This document shows positions 35,642 through 44,579 of a stretch of DNA of 64,000 bases, one piece after another. This DNA comes from JAWSVE01 sp050633885 (GTDB lineage Bacteria > Pseudomonadota > Gammaproteobacteria > Pseudomonadales > Cellvibrionaceae). The notes under the pieces were generated by a model. The model was given only the letters and a program-made list of their open reading frames with translations. It searched no databases and was not told where the DNA came from. The stretch is taken from assembly GCA_050633885.1 (NCBI GenBank), contig JBOEHK010000002.1:496001-560000 (forward strand). Direction: 5' to 3'. How positions within the stretch are numbered: position 1 is the stretch's first letter; each line of letters starts with the position of its first letter. The translations under genes were made by a program, and so were the position numbers.

Positions 35642-35885
35642 TAGAGGTTATAGAGCTGCTTGGTTATTTGTACGATTATTGATTGGTACGGTTATTGTTT
35701 CTTGGTCTTCAATACTTGATTGTTCGTACTCAATGTAGAATATCGAGTTAGCTGTTAATTATGTTGGGTGGTTTAAGTGATTTAGGTTATGTGAATCAGA
35801 GCCTGCTGCATTATAGAGTGAAAACCTCTCTTTCGTAAAAATCTAATTGTAAAAGTATGTGTGGTTTCTTTTTGTTTATAGTCTG

Positions 35886-36014
35886 GTGGTTAATGTCACG
35901 AGATTCTTGTTTTGGGGTTAATGTTCTGGGTTAATGTTTCGAGGTTAATGCCTCGGGGATATTGTCTTGAGATATAGTCTCGTGGTTATAGAACGTTGTG
36001 GATATAGTCACTAG
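35886..36014. repeat. Degenerate 13-17-bp tandem repeats in the ytjB-serB gap
   Basis: About eight imperfect units related to GGTTAATGTCTCGAG (for example GGTTAATGTCACGAG, GTTAATGTTTCGAG, GTTAATGCCTCGGG, GATATTGTCTTGAG, GATATAGTCACTAG). The rest of the 537-nt gap (35642-36178) shows no gene; a second short run of GGTTATTG-like words occurs near 35660-35700. Confidence 0.65.
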
Positions 36015-36178
36015 TCAAGATATTATAATGAATTGTATCTGTGGTAATCTCTACATCCTTTTTAATCGGGTCCTGTGATTTGTTCTTTATATACCAACTC
36101 AGTACGAGTTGTCGGCTATGGCGCTCGTAAATAGGCTTTTTTTCTCCCATTACATGTTAAATACGGATTTATATCGTT

Positions 36179-37411
36179 GTGAATGAACCTTTACTAATCA
36201 CCCTGTCAGGGGATGATCGACCTGGTGTTACTTCTGCGGTGACCAGCATTTTAGCGACTTACAATACCAATATTCTAGATATAGGGCAGGCTGTCATTCA
36301 TGATACGTTGACCTTAGGGATTTTGGTAGAAATTCCCAAGGAATGTGAATCTTCTCCGGTGCTGAAGGATATTTTACTGAGAGGGCACGAATTGAATATG
36401 CAAGTCAGATTTCAGCCCATTTCTGAATCAAGTTACGATGAATGGGTTAGTCATCAAGGTAAGGCGCGTCATATCATTACATTATTATCACGGAAGCTAA
36501 CGGCTGAACAAATTTCGGAAGTGACATCAATAACCGTTAGGCACAACTTAAATATCGATAATATCAGTCGGTTATCAGGCCGCATTCCATTAAATGAAGT
36601 GCAAAGTGCCGTCCAAAAAAATTCAAAAGCTTGTGTTGAATTCTCTGCGCGGGGAAAGCCAAAAGACCTGTCAAAATTGCGTAGTGATTTTGTCGAGTTG
36701 TCGACACGCCTAGATGTCGATATTGCCTTTCAAGAAGATAATGTTTATCGAAGAAATCGTCGTCTTGTTTGCTTTGATATGGATTCTACATTAATCGAAG
36801 CAGAAGTCATTGACGAGCTAGCAAAGTATGCTGATGTAGGGGAGCAGGTTTCTGAAATTACTGAAAGAGCTATGTCAGGCGAGCTTGATTTTAAAGCGAG
36901 TTTTACTCAGCGAATGGCGCTGTTAGAGGGTTTGGATGAGAGCGTGTTAGCTCAGATTGCAGAAAAGCTACCAGTGACGGAAGGAGCAGAAAAATTAATT
37001 TCTACGTTACGTGCGCTTGGTTATAAAACAGCGATTCTTTCAGGTGGGTTTACCTATTTTGGGAAATATCTCCAAAAAAAACTGGGTATAGATTATGTGT
37101 ATGCCAACGAACTAGAAATTATTAATGGAAAAGTAACGGGTCGAGTTGTTGGGGATATTGTTGACGGCCAAAGAAAAGCTGAACTGTTAAAGGCGTTGGC
37201 TAAAAAAGAAAACATTTCCCTGCAGCAAGTTATTGCTGTCGGTGATGGAGCAAATGATCTACCGATGTTAAGCATAGCGGGTTTGGGAATTGCGTTTCGA
37301 GCCAAGCCATTAGTGAAAGCCTCAGCCGATCATTCGATTTCAAATTTAGGGCTTGATGCTATTTTGTATTTGTTAGGTTTTCGTGACAGGGATAGTTCAG
37401 AGGTGGTCTAG
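36179..37411 (+). CDS. serB: Phosphoserine phosphatase
   Basis: 410 residues from a GTG start. Tandem ACT-like domains (about 1-180, opening LITLSGDDRPGVTSAVTSIL) precede a HAD phosphatase: motif I CFDMDSTLIEAE (nucleophile Asp), motif II LSGGFTYF, Lys in GQRKAELL and motif III VIAVGDGANDLPML. Makes L-serine from phosphoserine, last step of serine synthesis. The long ACT-containing form is that of Pseudomonas. Faces fimX with 59 nt between stops, matching the Pseudomonas serB-fimX neighbourhood. Confidence 0.96.
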   Translation: MNEPLLITLSGDDRPGVTSAVTSILATYNTNILDIGQAVIHDTLTLGILVEIPKECESSPVLKDILLRGHELNMQVRFQPISESSYDEWVSHQGKARHIITLLSRKLTAEQISEVTSITVRHNLNIDNISRLSGRIPLNEVQSAVQKNSKACVEFSARGKPKDLSKLRSDFVELSTRLDVDIAFQEDNVYRRNRRLVCFDMDSTLIEAEVIDELAKYADVGEQVSEITERAMSGELDFKASFTQRMALLEGLDESVLAQIAEKLPVTEGAEKLISTLRALGYKTAILSGGFTYFGKYLQKKLGIDYVYANELEIINGKVTGRVVGDIVDGQRKAELLKALAKKENISLQQVIAVGDGANDLPMLSIAGLGIAFRAKPLVKASADHSISNLGLDAILYLLGFRDRDSSEVV

Positions 37412-37470
37412 TGGTTGGTTCTGTTGCTTTGCGTAATGATCAATAGGAAATACAGAATCAACAATACGTA

Positions 37471-39567
37471 TTAATTGTCCATACTGAAATCGTAATTCAT
37501 ATCTGCACTAGGCCCTTGCAAATAATGGCCTTGAATATAGTGAACACCCGCTTGCCAAAGCGTTGAAAGCACGTTGGCATTTTCTACGAATGGCACAACG
37601 GTGACTTTATCAGCAGCGTGTAATTCTTTGAGTAAGTTAGTCAGTGTTTCTGGGCTTTCGTTGTTATTTTGAATATCCAAGGTAAAAGACCCATCGACTT
37701 TTATGCAATTCGTTGATACATGTTTTAATGTGTTAAAAGGATTTAATGAGCATCCAAAGTTACTCATTGATGTATTGCATCCCAGTTTTTCAACGCCTTC
37801 ATAAAGTGCTTTGGCAGCTGTCATGTGATTCGTGACATCTGTTTCACTGATCTGAATGACCATCGAATCTGCATTCAATCCTGCGGCTTTAAATGCAACG
37901 CCCAACCAAGGAACGAGAGAATCATCAAGAATCGATTGCTTGCTTAAGTTGATGATCAGTTTAGTTTTATTGCCTTTCTTGTAGTGTTCGGCCAACATTT
38001 TGATCGATTCTAAAATCACCCATCGGTCGATTTTTGCACTGGCGTTAATTTCTGCAGCAGCTTCTAAGAATTGATAAGGCGAGACTTCCTCACCTTCATC
38101 AGTGACCATACGAAGGAGTACTTCGTAATGCTCCTCTTCAGATCCACGAAGGCTGATAATTGGCTGGAATAATAATTTAAATTGATCTTTTTCAAGAGCG
38201 GCCTTAACAACTGAGGCCATGTTTTCAGGGTTATCTTTCGAAACTTTGGGTTCAAAAAGTTTAGCGCCATTACCTGCGCCGTCTTCAGTTCGTACCTCGG
38301 CAAGTGCTTGTAGGCTTTGCTCAACCACTGCTTCTGGGTTAATGGAAGTTTCATTGATAAGAGCAATACCAATACTGACTGTGGTCTGAACAGTCCGACC
38401 GTCCACTTCAATAATATGGTCTTCAATTTTTTTACAGATCGCTTCACCTATTCCAACCGCTTTTTCTGCAGTCGTGTTTGGAATTAAAATGGAAAAAGCA
38501 TGATCGCTAAAGCGAGCGACGGAACACTCTGGGTCGCAGTTTTTCTTTAGTATTGCTGCAATATCACTTAACACAACGTCTGATCCAGCCATGCCCACAA
38601 CGGATCGCACTTTCGTTGAGAAGTCATCTATTTCTATGGTTAAAAATGCGCTAGCTGATTTAGCGTCTTCCGTTCCATCAACGCATTGCTGTAAACGCTC
38701 AGACATGTAATGACGATTAAATAGCCCTGTTGTGATGTCCTGATGTTTTATTTCATTAAGCTGTGCTTTTAGAGCGCTGTCATCAACATCACCAGCCTTC
38801 TTCGCGTGGACGACAAATTGAATGCACGGTTCTTCATCGTAAATAGCATTTGAAACTTGAACGGTGACAAGCTTGGTCCCACCATCATTTTTGATGGCAT
38901 TAAAAGCTAAGAAGGAAGTTTCACCTTCTTCACCTTTGATGACGAAATCTTTCATAAAGCTTTTCGCTTTATCTTGGTCTTTGTCTTCAATCATATCGAT
39001 AACGGGCATACACTCGATATCATCTCTATCTTCGTACCCAAATAATTCGGCAAAAGATTCATTGGCATATAAGTACATGCCATCTTGAATGTAGGCGATT
39101 GAATCTCGTGAACTATCGAGAAGTTGTTGACCTCGTCGTTCGGTTTCTTTTTGTTTTCGATCGGCTCGTCGTCGAAGCTGTCGTTGCTCATGATTGTCGA
39201 GCTCTCTTTGAATGACGAGTAGTAAGTGCTGATCTTCATCGAGACGAACAACATCTACTGCTCCCATCTTCATTCCCTCAACAATGGGCTGAGAACCTTC
39301 GTCATCAGTCATTAAGATGACAGGAACATCTTTATTTAATCTTTTAATGTGTTTGAGAGCGTCGGAGGGCGTGATGTTTTCCGTTGTACTATGGCCTATG
39401 AGTAAGTCCCATGCTTGTTCTTGAAGAAGCTTTGTTAGGACTTCTTCGTTTTCAACATGTTGTGCGCGTGTTGGCTTACCAGCATTGTTGAGCATGCTAA
39501 TCAGTCTCTCAGCTTCTTGGCGAGAGTCATTCAAAATCAATAAGCGGATAGTATCGTTGGGATTCAT
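37471..39567 (-). CDS. fimX: FimX-like c-di-GMP receptor (REC-PAS-GGDEF-EAL, catalytically degenerate)
   Basis: 698 residues from the ATG at 39567; its start (NPNDTIRLLILNDSRQEAERL) matches the FimX N-terminus, so the longer frame to 39648 is not used. Domains: receiver-like (1-125) lacking the standard phospho-site context, PAS (about 140-255), GGDEF-like (SDHAF in place of GGDEF) and EAL-like (EVLL in place of EAL). In P. aeruginosa FimX the degenerate EAL binds c-di-GMP tightly and controls type IV pilus assembly and twitching. Gene position next to serB is the same. Both enzyme sites are visibly broken here, so a receptor role is favoured. Confidence 0.85.
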   Translation of the reverse strand: MNPNDTIRLLILNDSRQEAERLISMLNNAGKPTRAQHVENEEVLTKLLQEQAWDLLIGHSTTENITPSDALKHIKRLNKDVPVILMTDDEGSQPIVEGMKMGAVDVVRLDEDQHLLLVIQRELDNHEQRQLRRRADRKQKETERRGQQLLDSSRDSIAYIQDGMYLYANESFAELFGYEDRDDIECMPVIDMIEDKDQDKAKSFMKDFVIKGEEGETSFLAFNAIKNDGGTKLVTVQVSNAIYDEEPCIQFVVHAKKAGDVDDSALKAQLNEIKHQDITTGLFNRHYMSERLQQCVDGTEDAKSASAFLTIEIDDFSTKVRSVVGMAGSDVVLSDIAAILKKNCDPECSVARFSDHAFSILIPNTTAEKAVGIGEAICKKIEDHIIEVDGRTVQTTVSIGIALINETSINPEAVVEQSLQALAEVRTEDGAGNGAKLFEPKVSKDNPENMASVVKAALEKDQFKLLFQPIISLRGSEEEHYEVLLRMVTDEGEEVSPYQFLEAAAEINASAKIDRWVILESIKMLAEHYKKGNKTKLIINLSKQSILDDSLVPWLGVAFKAAGLNADSMVIQISETDVTNHMTAAKALYEGVEKLGCNTSMSNFGCSLNPFNTLKHVSTNCIKVDGSFTLDIQNNNESPETLTNLLKELHAADKVTVVPFVENANVLSTLWQAGVHYIQGHYLQGPSADMNYDFSMDN

Positions 39568-39774
39568 GAGCCAATTACGCTGAGTGGTAGTTCGTATACA
39601 TTGTTTCTTTGTTACCAGAGGAAGATACACACTGGTTTGAATAAGCACTATTGAATGATGATAGATTCAAAATGGCATAAATAACAATAGTTTAGTCGAG
39701 ATAGTTTACAGTATTCCTAACCCGCTCAATAGACCAATTATACTGCATATATGCATTTGGTCATTCTTGCTGTT

Positions 39775-41544
39775 TTAATCTTCCCAAGCTGAATCATAAT
39801 CTTCATCTCCCTTAAAGCCTTGGGAGTCCTTAGCTTCAGGGGCTGTGGTTTCATTTTGATGTGGGTCAGTATGATCTCCACTTGATGTGCTTGATTCAAC
39901 TCTGAAGCAAAATTGACTAATCGCTCCAGTAGAAAAAACACGCCTCGTCAACTCTATCATTTGAGTCTCGCCGTTATTATTGAGCTTAACTCTTTGCCGC
40001 TCTAAAAAAGGGGCGAAAGGAGTGATGAGTGTTGCGGGTTGGTTGGCTGCTTTTAACTCCGGTAGCATGAGAATTCTCAAGTAATCGCCAAAATCTCCGG
40101 TGAAATGTTCAATTGCGCCGCCATAAGGCGTTGTCTTTGGTGAAAGTAGCTGTATTCCTAATCGAGTGCAATTATTGAGCTGCTGAACCCATCGAATAAT
40201 ACCTAATCCCCACCGGTGACGACCTTTTTCTTTTAATCCGATAGTTTCCCCGGCTCGTACCTGCGCGGGAATATCTTTTCGCCATTCTAAACAGTAGCCT
40301 CCAGGGCTGGTATCGACAATATGAATGGTGTGGATTCGGTTGTCAGATAAATCTTCGTTGTCATCAGAGCTTTTTGACCAAGGATCGGTGCCAAAAGAGC
40401 CAAAATCAATTTCTTCAATCTCATCATCCACAACCTCACCTAAAAATTCAGGGAATGAAGCTCCATTAATCATTTGGTGATGCAAATGACTTAAGCCTAC
40501 GCATGCATCAATAGTGGAGTTGTTTTCAGTAGGCTGGCGTTCAAATGCCCGCTGTTTTTTTATGCTCCAAGCTTCTTCTAAGTGATCAATTAGTGTTTCT
40601 GCCACAATGCTTGGGATTTCTAGGGCTTGAAGGCTTTCGTTATCTGAGCTTTTTTGTTGCTGAATGGCTCGGATAAGATCTTTAATATCAAGTTCGCGAA
40701 TAATGTCTTTGGTGTCCCCGCTGAATCGAGCTTTATATAGCGGAGCCATGTCGGAGGAAAGATTAATAACGAAAAGGTTGTCTAGCTGTTGGTAATCAAC
40801 GGGCTGAATTTTAGCGAGGTGTGACCACCACTCGAGCATTTCATACGTAGAAGATACTTCACTTTGGCGCATTTGGTTGGGGCGAGCGCAGGCGAGGAGC
40901 AAAATTCGGAGATAGGCTTGTTGGATTGTATTTGATTTTCCATGCCTGAGAAATTGATCCTCAATAGCAGTTTCTAAAATATCGTATTTTTCAGTAATTT
41001 GATAAATGGTATGGAGCTCTAGCCATAGGTTGTTTGGTATTTGGCGATAGAGTTGGTAGCCACGTAATAAAAGCAAGCCCAGACTGGTAATGGCTCGGTG
41101 GCAGGTAAGCGCTAAATTTTTATCGGATGGTTTTTCTTTTGCGCCAGCGCCGGCAAGAATATCTCGCAAAACAAGCTCATAACCTATCGTCATGTTTTTT
41201 TGTAGCGCCTGCGCTACAACAGCTGTTTTCATTGGCCCTTCTGGGAGGATTAGTGGTTGGTTTAAAAAACCTTTGGCTAAGCCTTGTATGCAATGTTGAA
41301 CATAAGGGCGAACGATTTCCAACATGGCTAATCGGTTATCTGCAGGCGTCACCAATTTACAAATCTCGGGGAGTGCTTTGTAGAGAAGCACGCTGACATG
41401 AGTAATTCGAGTGGCGGGGAGTTGTTCTGCCCAAGCTTTCACCGCGGAAGCTCGGTTCGTACTAGAAAAGCTCAATGCTCCCAAATCTTGTTTTGGGAGC
41501 TTAAGGCGTTCGATAAATTGATCAGTTGTTGTTTCTATACTCAT
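39775..41544 (-). CDS. Large protein with an atypical PilZ-like domain, next to fimX
   Basis: 589 residues, no signal or membrane segments. The N-terminal 350 residues are helical, with HEAT/TPR-like amphipathic periodicity and leucine richness. The C-terminal part (about 420-530) has HIVDTSPGGYCLEW, VRAGETIGLK and WGLGIIRWVQ, the order of a PilZ domain (D-S-xx-G, then G-x-x-h, then W-xx-G-xhxW), without a clear RxxxR. An acidic tail follows. The same kind of gene flanks fimX in Pseudomonas. A role downstream of c-di-GMP in pilus motility is inferred. Confidence 0.6.
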   Translation of the reverse strand: MSIETTTDQFIERLKLPKQDLGALSFSSTNRASAVKAWAEQLPATRITHVSVLLYKALPEICKLVTPADNRLAMLEIVRPYVQHCIQGLAKGFLNQPLILPEGPMKTAVVAQALQKNMTIGYELVLRDILAGAGAKEKPSDKNLALTCHRAITSLGLLLLRGYQLYRQIPNNLWLELHTIYQITEKYDILETAIEDQFLRHGKSNTIQQAYLRILLLACARPNQMRQSEVSSTYEMLEWWSHLAKIQPVDYQQLDNLFVINLSSDMAPLYKARFSGDTKDIIRELDIKDLIRAIQQQKSSDNESLQALEIPSIVAETLIDHLEEAWSIKKQRAFERQPTENNSTIDACVGLSHLHHQMINGASFPEFLGEVVDDEIEEIDFGSFGTDPWSKSSDDNEDLSDNRIHTIHIVDTSPGGYCLEWRKDIPAQVRAGETIGLKEKGRHRWGLGIIRWVQQLNNCTRLGIQLLSPKTTPYGGAIEHFTGDFGDYLRILMLPELKAANQPATLITPFAPFLERQRVKLNNNGETQMIELTRRVFSTGAISQFCFRVESSTSSGDHTDPHQNETTAPEAKDSQGFKGDEDYDSAWED

Positions 41545-41611
41545 TTCAATAGCTTAGCGCATCTTCCTTGCTTTTTGTTAATCAAAATTATTGGCTGCCG
41601 ACGAACTGGCG

Positions 41612-42661
41612 TTATCCAAGGACGACTTTATAAGGTTTGCCTGGTATTTCTTGGGATAACTTGGGGGTGAGATACCCTGGCAATCGAGATTTAACCGTCT
41701 CGTGGATGGCTAGCGCCTTATCAGCCGTTAAATCAAAGTGATGTGTTCCCTTCACTTTGTCTAGAACATGGAGATAGTACGGTAAAACTCCCGAGGAAAA
41801 TAGCGAATAACTGAGATCGCATAAAGCGTCTGCTGAGTCGTTAACCCCTTTAAGCAGAACAGATTGGTTAAGAAGTAACACATTGGCTTTTTGTAGTCGT
41901 TGCAGCGCAGACTGGACATCAGTATTAATTTCGTTTGAATGATTACTGTGAATAACCATCACAACCTTAAGGCGGGATTGGTTTAGCCAGTTCAAACAAG
42001 CATCATCTATCCTATCGGGTATGACGATTGGCAGCCTAGTGTGAATCCGAAGTGTTTTTACATGGGCTATTTGTGCAACCTGCTCGGTAAGCCATTGAAG
42101 ATGGGAGTCTGATGCGGCTAACGGGTCTCCACCACTGTATATGACTTCTTTGATGGTTGGATCTTTTACAATTGAATCTAAGGCAGTGAGCCATTCAGAT
42201 TTACTTTGACGATGGTCTTCATAAGGGAAATGACGACGAAAACAATATCGGCAATGAATAGCACAAGCACTGGCCACCATAATGAGCGCTCTTCCGTGAT
42301 ATTTCTGGATAATCCCAGTTGCCTTGTGAGAGTCCTCTTCTTCTAGTGGGTCAGTATTGTAGCCATCCACAGACACTAATTCTTCAGCCTGAGGTAATAC
42401 TTGTAATAACAAGGGATCAAACATATCCCCTTTTTTCATTCTTTGAATAAAGCTATGAGGTACTCTTAAGGGGAAGTCTGTAGTCGATGTTTGGTATTCT
42501 TCTGTATTTTGTTGACTATTGAGGGCGGCCAAATGAGCGTTAAGGAAGTCAGGTAGATCTAAATCTAACATGTCGCAAAGCTGTTTGGGTTCTCGTACTA
42601 CATTGATTAGTTGTTCTTGCCACGTTTGGCTCTGCCATACTGGAACGGTAAGAGGTATCAT
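41612..42661 (-). CDS. epmB: EF-P lysine 2,3-aminomutase-like enzyme (beta-lysine formation)
   Basis: 349 residues of the radical SAM lysine 2,3-aminomutase family. The cluster motif is CAIHCRYCFRRHFPY (CxxxCxxC), then YSGGDPLAASD (SAM-binding GGxP region) and LRIHTRLPIVIPDRID. EpmB converts (S)-alpha-lysine to (R)-beta-lysine, the substrate EpmA attaches to EF-P. It is shorter than catabolic LAM enzymes (about 410 aa), the usual EpmB length. Divergent from efp, with epmA just beyond, so the whole modification pathway is together. Confidence 0.95.
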   Translation of the reverse strand: MIPLTVPVWQSQTWQEQLINVVREPKQLCDMLDLDLPDFLNAHLAALNSQQNTEEYQTSTTDFPLRVPHSFIQRMKKGDMFDPLLLQVLPQAEELVSVDGYNTDPLEEEDSHKATGIIQKYHGRALIMVASACAIHCRYCFRRHFPYEDHRQSKSEWLTALDSIVKDPTIKEVIYSGGDPLAASDSHLQWLTEQVAQIAHVKTLRIHTRLPIVIPDRIDDACLNWLNQSRLKVVMVIHSNHSNEINTDVQSALQRLQKANVLLLNQSVLLKGVNDSADALCDLSYSLFSSGVLPYYLHVLDKVKGTHHFDLTADKALAIHETVKSRLPGYLTPKLSQEIPGKPYKVVLG

Positions 42662-42813
42662 AGGCGCCTTTAAAATGTCATGGCTGATGCAAACCAGCTG
42701 GTGTTGATATAATCAAATAACTGTTCGGTTTTCTGTGTGCTATACCACGCGCACAAATTAAAGATTTTGAAAGCGTGTGAACAGTTGAAACAGAGTCAGA
42801 GTTAAGAGGGTAT

Positions 42814-43386
42814 ATGGCTAACTATTCTACCAACGAATTTCGCAGCGGTCTTAAAGTAATGCTAGATGGAGATCCTTGCTCCATTCTAGACAATGAGCTT
42901 GTAAAGCCAGGTAAGGGACAAGCATTTAACCGAGTAAAATTGCGTAATTTACGATCGGGTCGGGTGTGGGAGCGAACATTTAAGTCAGGGGAGAGCATTG
43001 AAGGTGCTGATGTGACGGATCAAGATATGGAGTACTCCTATAATGATGGCGAATTTTATTATTTTATGGATCCCATTTCTTTTGAGCAGCATCAGGCAGA
43101 TAAATCTGCTGTCGGTGAAGCGGCAAACTGGCTTAAAGAGCAAGAATCGTACGTCGTGACTCTGTACAACGGCTCCCCACTTGCTGTGACACCCCCAAAT
43201 CATATTGAATTAGAGATTGCTCAGACGGATCCTGGGATAAAAGGTGACACCGCTCAAGGGGGAACAAAACCTGCGACGTTACTCACTGGTGCCGTTATTA
43301 AAGTGCCTTTATTCTTGTCAGCCGGTGAAGTGGTTCGAGTCGATACTCGAACAGGTGAATATCTCAGTCGTGCAAAAGATTCGTGA
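42814..43386 (+). CDS. efp: Translation elongation factor P
   Basis: 190 residues. The modified lysine is Lys34 in KPGKGQAFNRVKLRN. KOW-like domain I is followed by two OB domains ending in VVRVDTRTGEYLSRAKDS, the EF-P C-terminal signature. Relieves ribosome stalling at polyproline stretches. The presence of epmA and epmB shows Lys34 is beta-lysylated. Ribosome site AAGAGGG. Note that the nearby PETase-like gene encodes a GPGPGPAP linker, though without three consecutive prolines. Confidence 0.97.
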   Translation: MANYSTNEFRSGLKVMLDGDPCSILDNELVKPGKGQAFNRVKLRNLRSGRVWERTFKSGESIEGADVTDQDMEYSYNDGEFYYFMDPISFEQHQADKSAVGEAANWLKEQESYVVTLYNGSPLAVTPPNHIELEIAQTDPGIKGDTAQGGTKPATLLTGAVIKVPLFLSAGEVVRVDTRTGEYLSRAKDS

Positions 43387-43496
43387 TTTTTTAATCTGAA
43401 ATTTTAAATGGCTTAATATGACTTGAAACCAAGATGTCGTAGAAGTTGCTAAGTGTAGATGTGTATTTGTGTAGTTGAATAAAATTGATAACTCGT

Positions 43497-44450
43497 ATGT
43501 CTGATTCTTGGCGTCCAACTGCAAACTTATCGAGGATAAAGGCCCGAGATGAGCTGTACAAAAAAATTCGTTCTTTTTTTTCTGAAAAAAAATATCTAGA
43601 AGTTGACGTGCCACTACTGGGTAGTGGCGGAACAACAGATCGCTTCATCCAATCTTTTTACACTCAATCAGAGAATAAACGCTTTTATTTGCAAACATCG
43701 CCAGAGTTTGCCATGAAGCGTTTATTGGCTGCGGGTTCTGGTCCGATTTATTCATTATCTAAAGCATTTCGTCAGGAAGAGATCGGGCGATTTCATAATT
43801 CTGAATTTACAATGCTAGAGTGGTACCGCCCCGGTTTTGATGACCACCAGCTAATGGATGAAGTGTTGGAATTGATGAACTGTTTTTTTGATGTCGATAT
43901 GTCAAAAATAAGTTATCAAAGAATTTTTGAAAAGTTTCTATTCATTGACCCGCATCGAGATTCAATTGACAAAATAAAATCTAAAATCACCGAGCTGTTA
44001 GATGTTAACGATATAGGAGATGAAACGGATAAAGATGTTTTGTTGGATATTTTATTTAGCCATTTGATTCAGCCTAAATTGAAAGGAAAATTATTTTTTA
44101 TTTATGATTATCCTGAAACCCAATCAGCTCTTGCTCGCATAAAAAATAACAATGAAGGGGTTTCAATTGCAAGGCGATTTGAGTTGTTTGTTGATGGCAT
44201 TGAGCTGGCTAATGGTTATTGGGAGCTAGCTAATTCTACGGAATTGCGCCAAAGATTTGAGGATGACAACAGTAAAAGAGAAACGTTAGGTTTGGAGGTT
44301 ATGAATTATGATGAACATCTTATACAAGCGATGGACAGTGGCTTACCAGATTGTGCAGGGGTAGCGCTTGGGGTAGATCGGTTGTTGATGCTAATCGAGG
44401 GAGCAGAAAAAATTGAAGAGGTGATCGTTTTTCCATTTGATCGATCGTAA
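43497..44450 (+). CDS. epmA: EF-P--(R)-beta-lysine ligase
   Basis: 317 residues from the ATG at 43497; a TTG 12 nt earlier is in frame but less likely. A class II lysyl-tRNA synthetase core without the anticodon domain: motif 2 (SKAFRQEEIGRFHNSEFTMLEWY), FVDGIELANGYWEL, and motif 3 GVALGVDRLLML. Transfers beta-lysine to Lys34 of EF-P. Follows efp on the same strand with a 110-nt gap, and ends at a strong terminator. Confidence 0.95.
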   Translation: MSDSWRPTANLSRIKARDELYKKIRSFFSEKKYLEVDVPLLGSGGTTDRFIQSFYTQSENKRFYLQTSPEFAMKRLLAAGSGPIYSLSKAFRQEEIGRFHNSEFTMLEWYRPGFDDHQLMDEVLELMNCFFDVDMSKISYQRIFEKFLFIDPHRDSIDKIKSKITELLDVNDIGDETDKDVLLDILFSHLIQPKLKGKLFFIYDYPETQSALARIKNNNEGVSIARRFELFVDGIELANGYWELANSTELRQRFEDDNSKRETLGLEVMNYDEHLIQAMDSGLPDCAGVALGVDRLLMLIEGAEKIEEVIVFPFDRS

Positions 44451-44486
44451 TGTGTTTTTTGAGTTTTATTTTTCGATTGAATCTAA

Positions 44487-44516
44487 TAAAAAAGGCAGCC
44501 TAGGCTGCCTTTTTTA
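44487..44516 (+). terminator. Strong factor-independent terminator after epmA
   Basis: GGCAGCC, a 2-nt centre, GGCTGCC, then TTTTTT, with A-run upstream; the hairpin closes around TA (stem bases must open to form a loop). The A/T flanks make it usable in both directions, and it may also end the PETase-like gene. Confidence 0.9.
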
Positions 44517-44579
44517 TTGTAATTCTCCCTTTAAGAATAATAAGGAGATCTTCTTTTTGCTTTAGCGGGCATAAAAATA

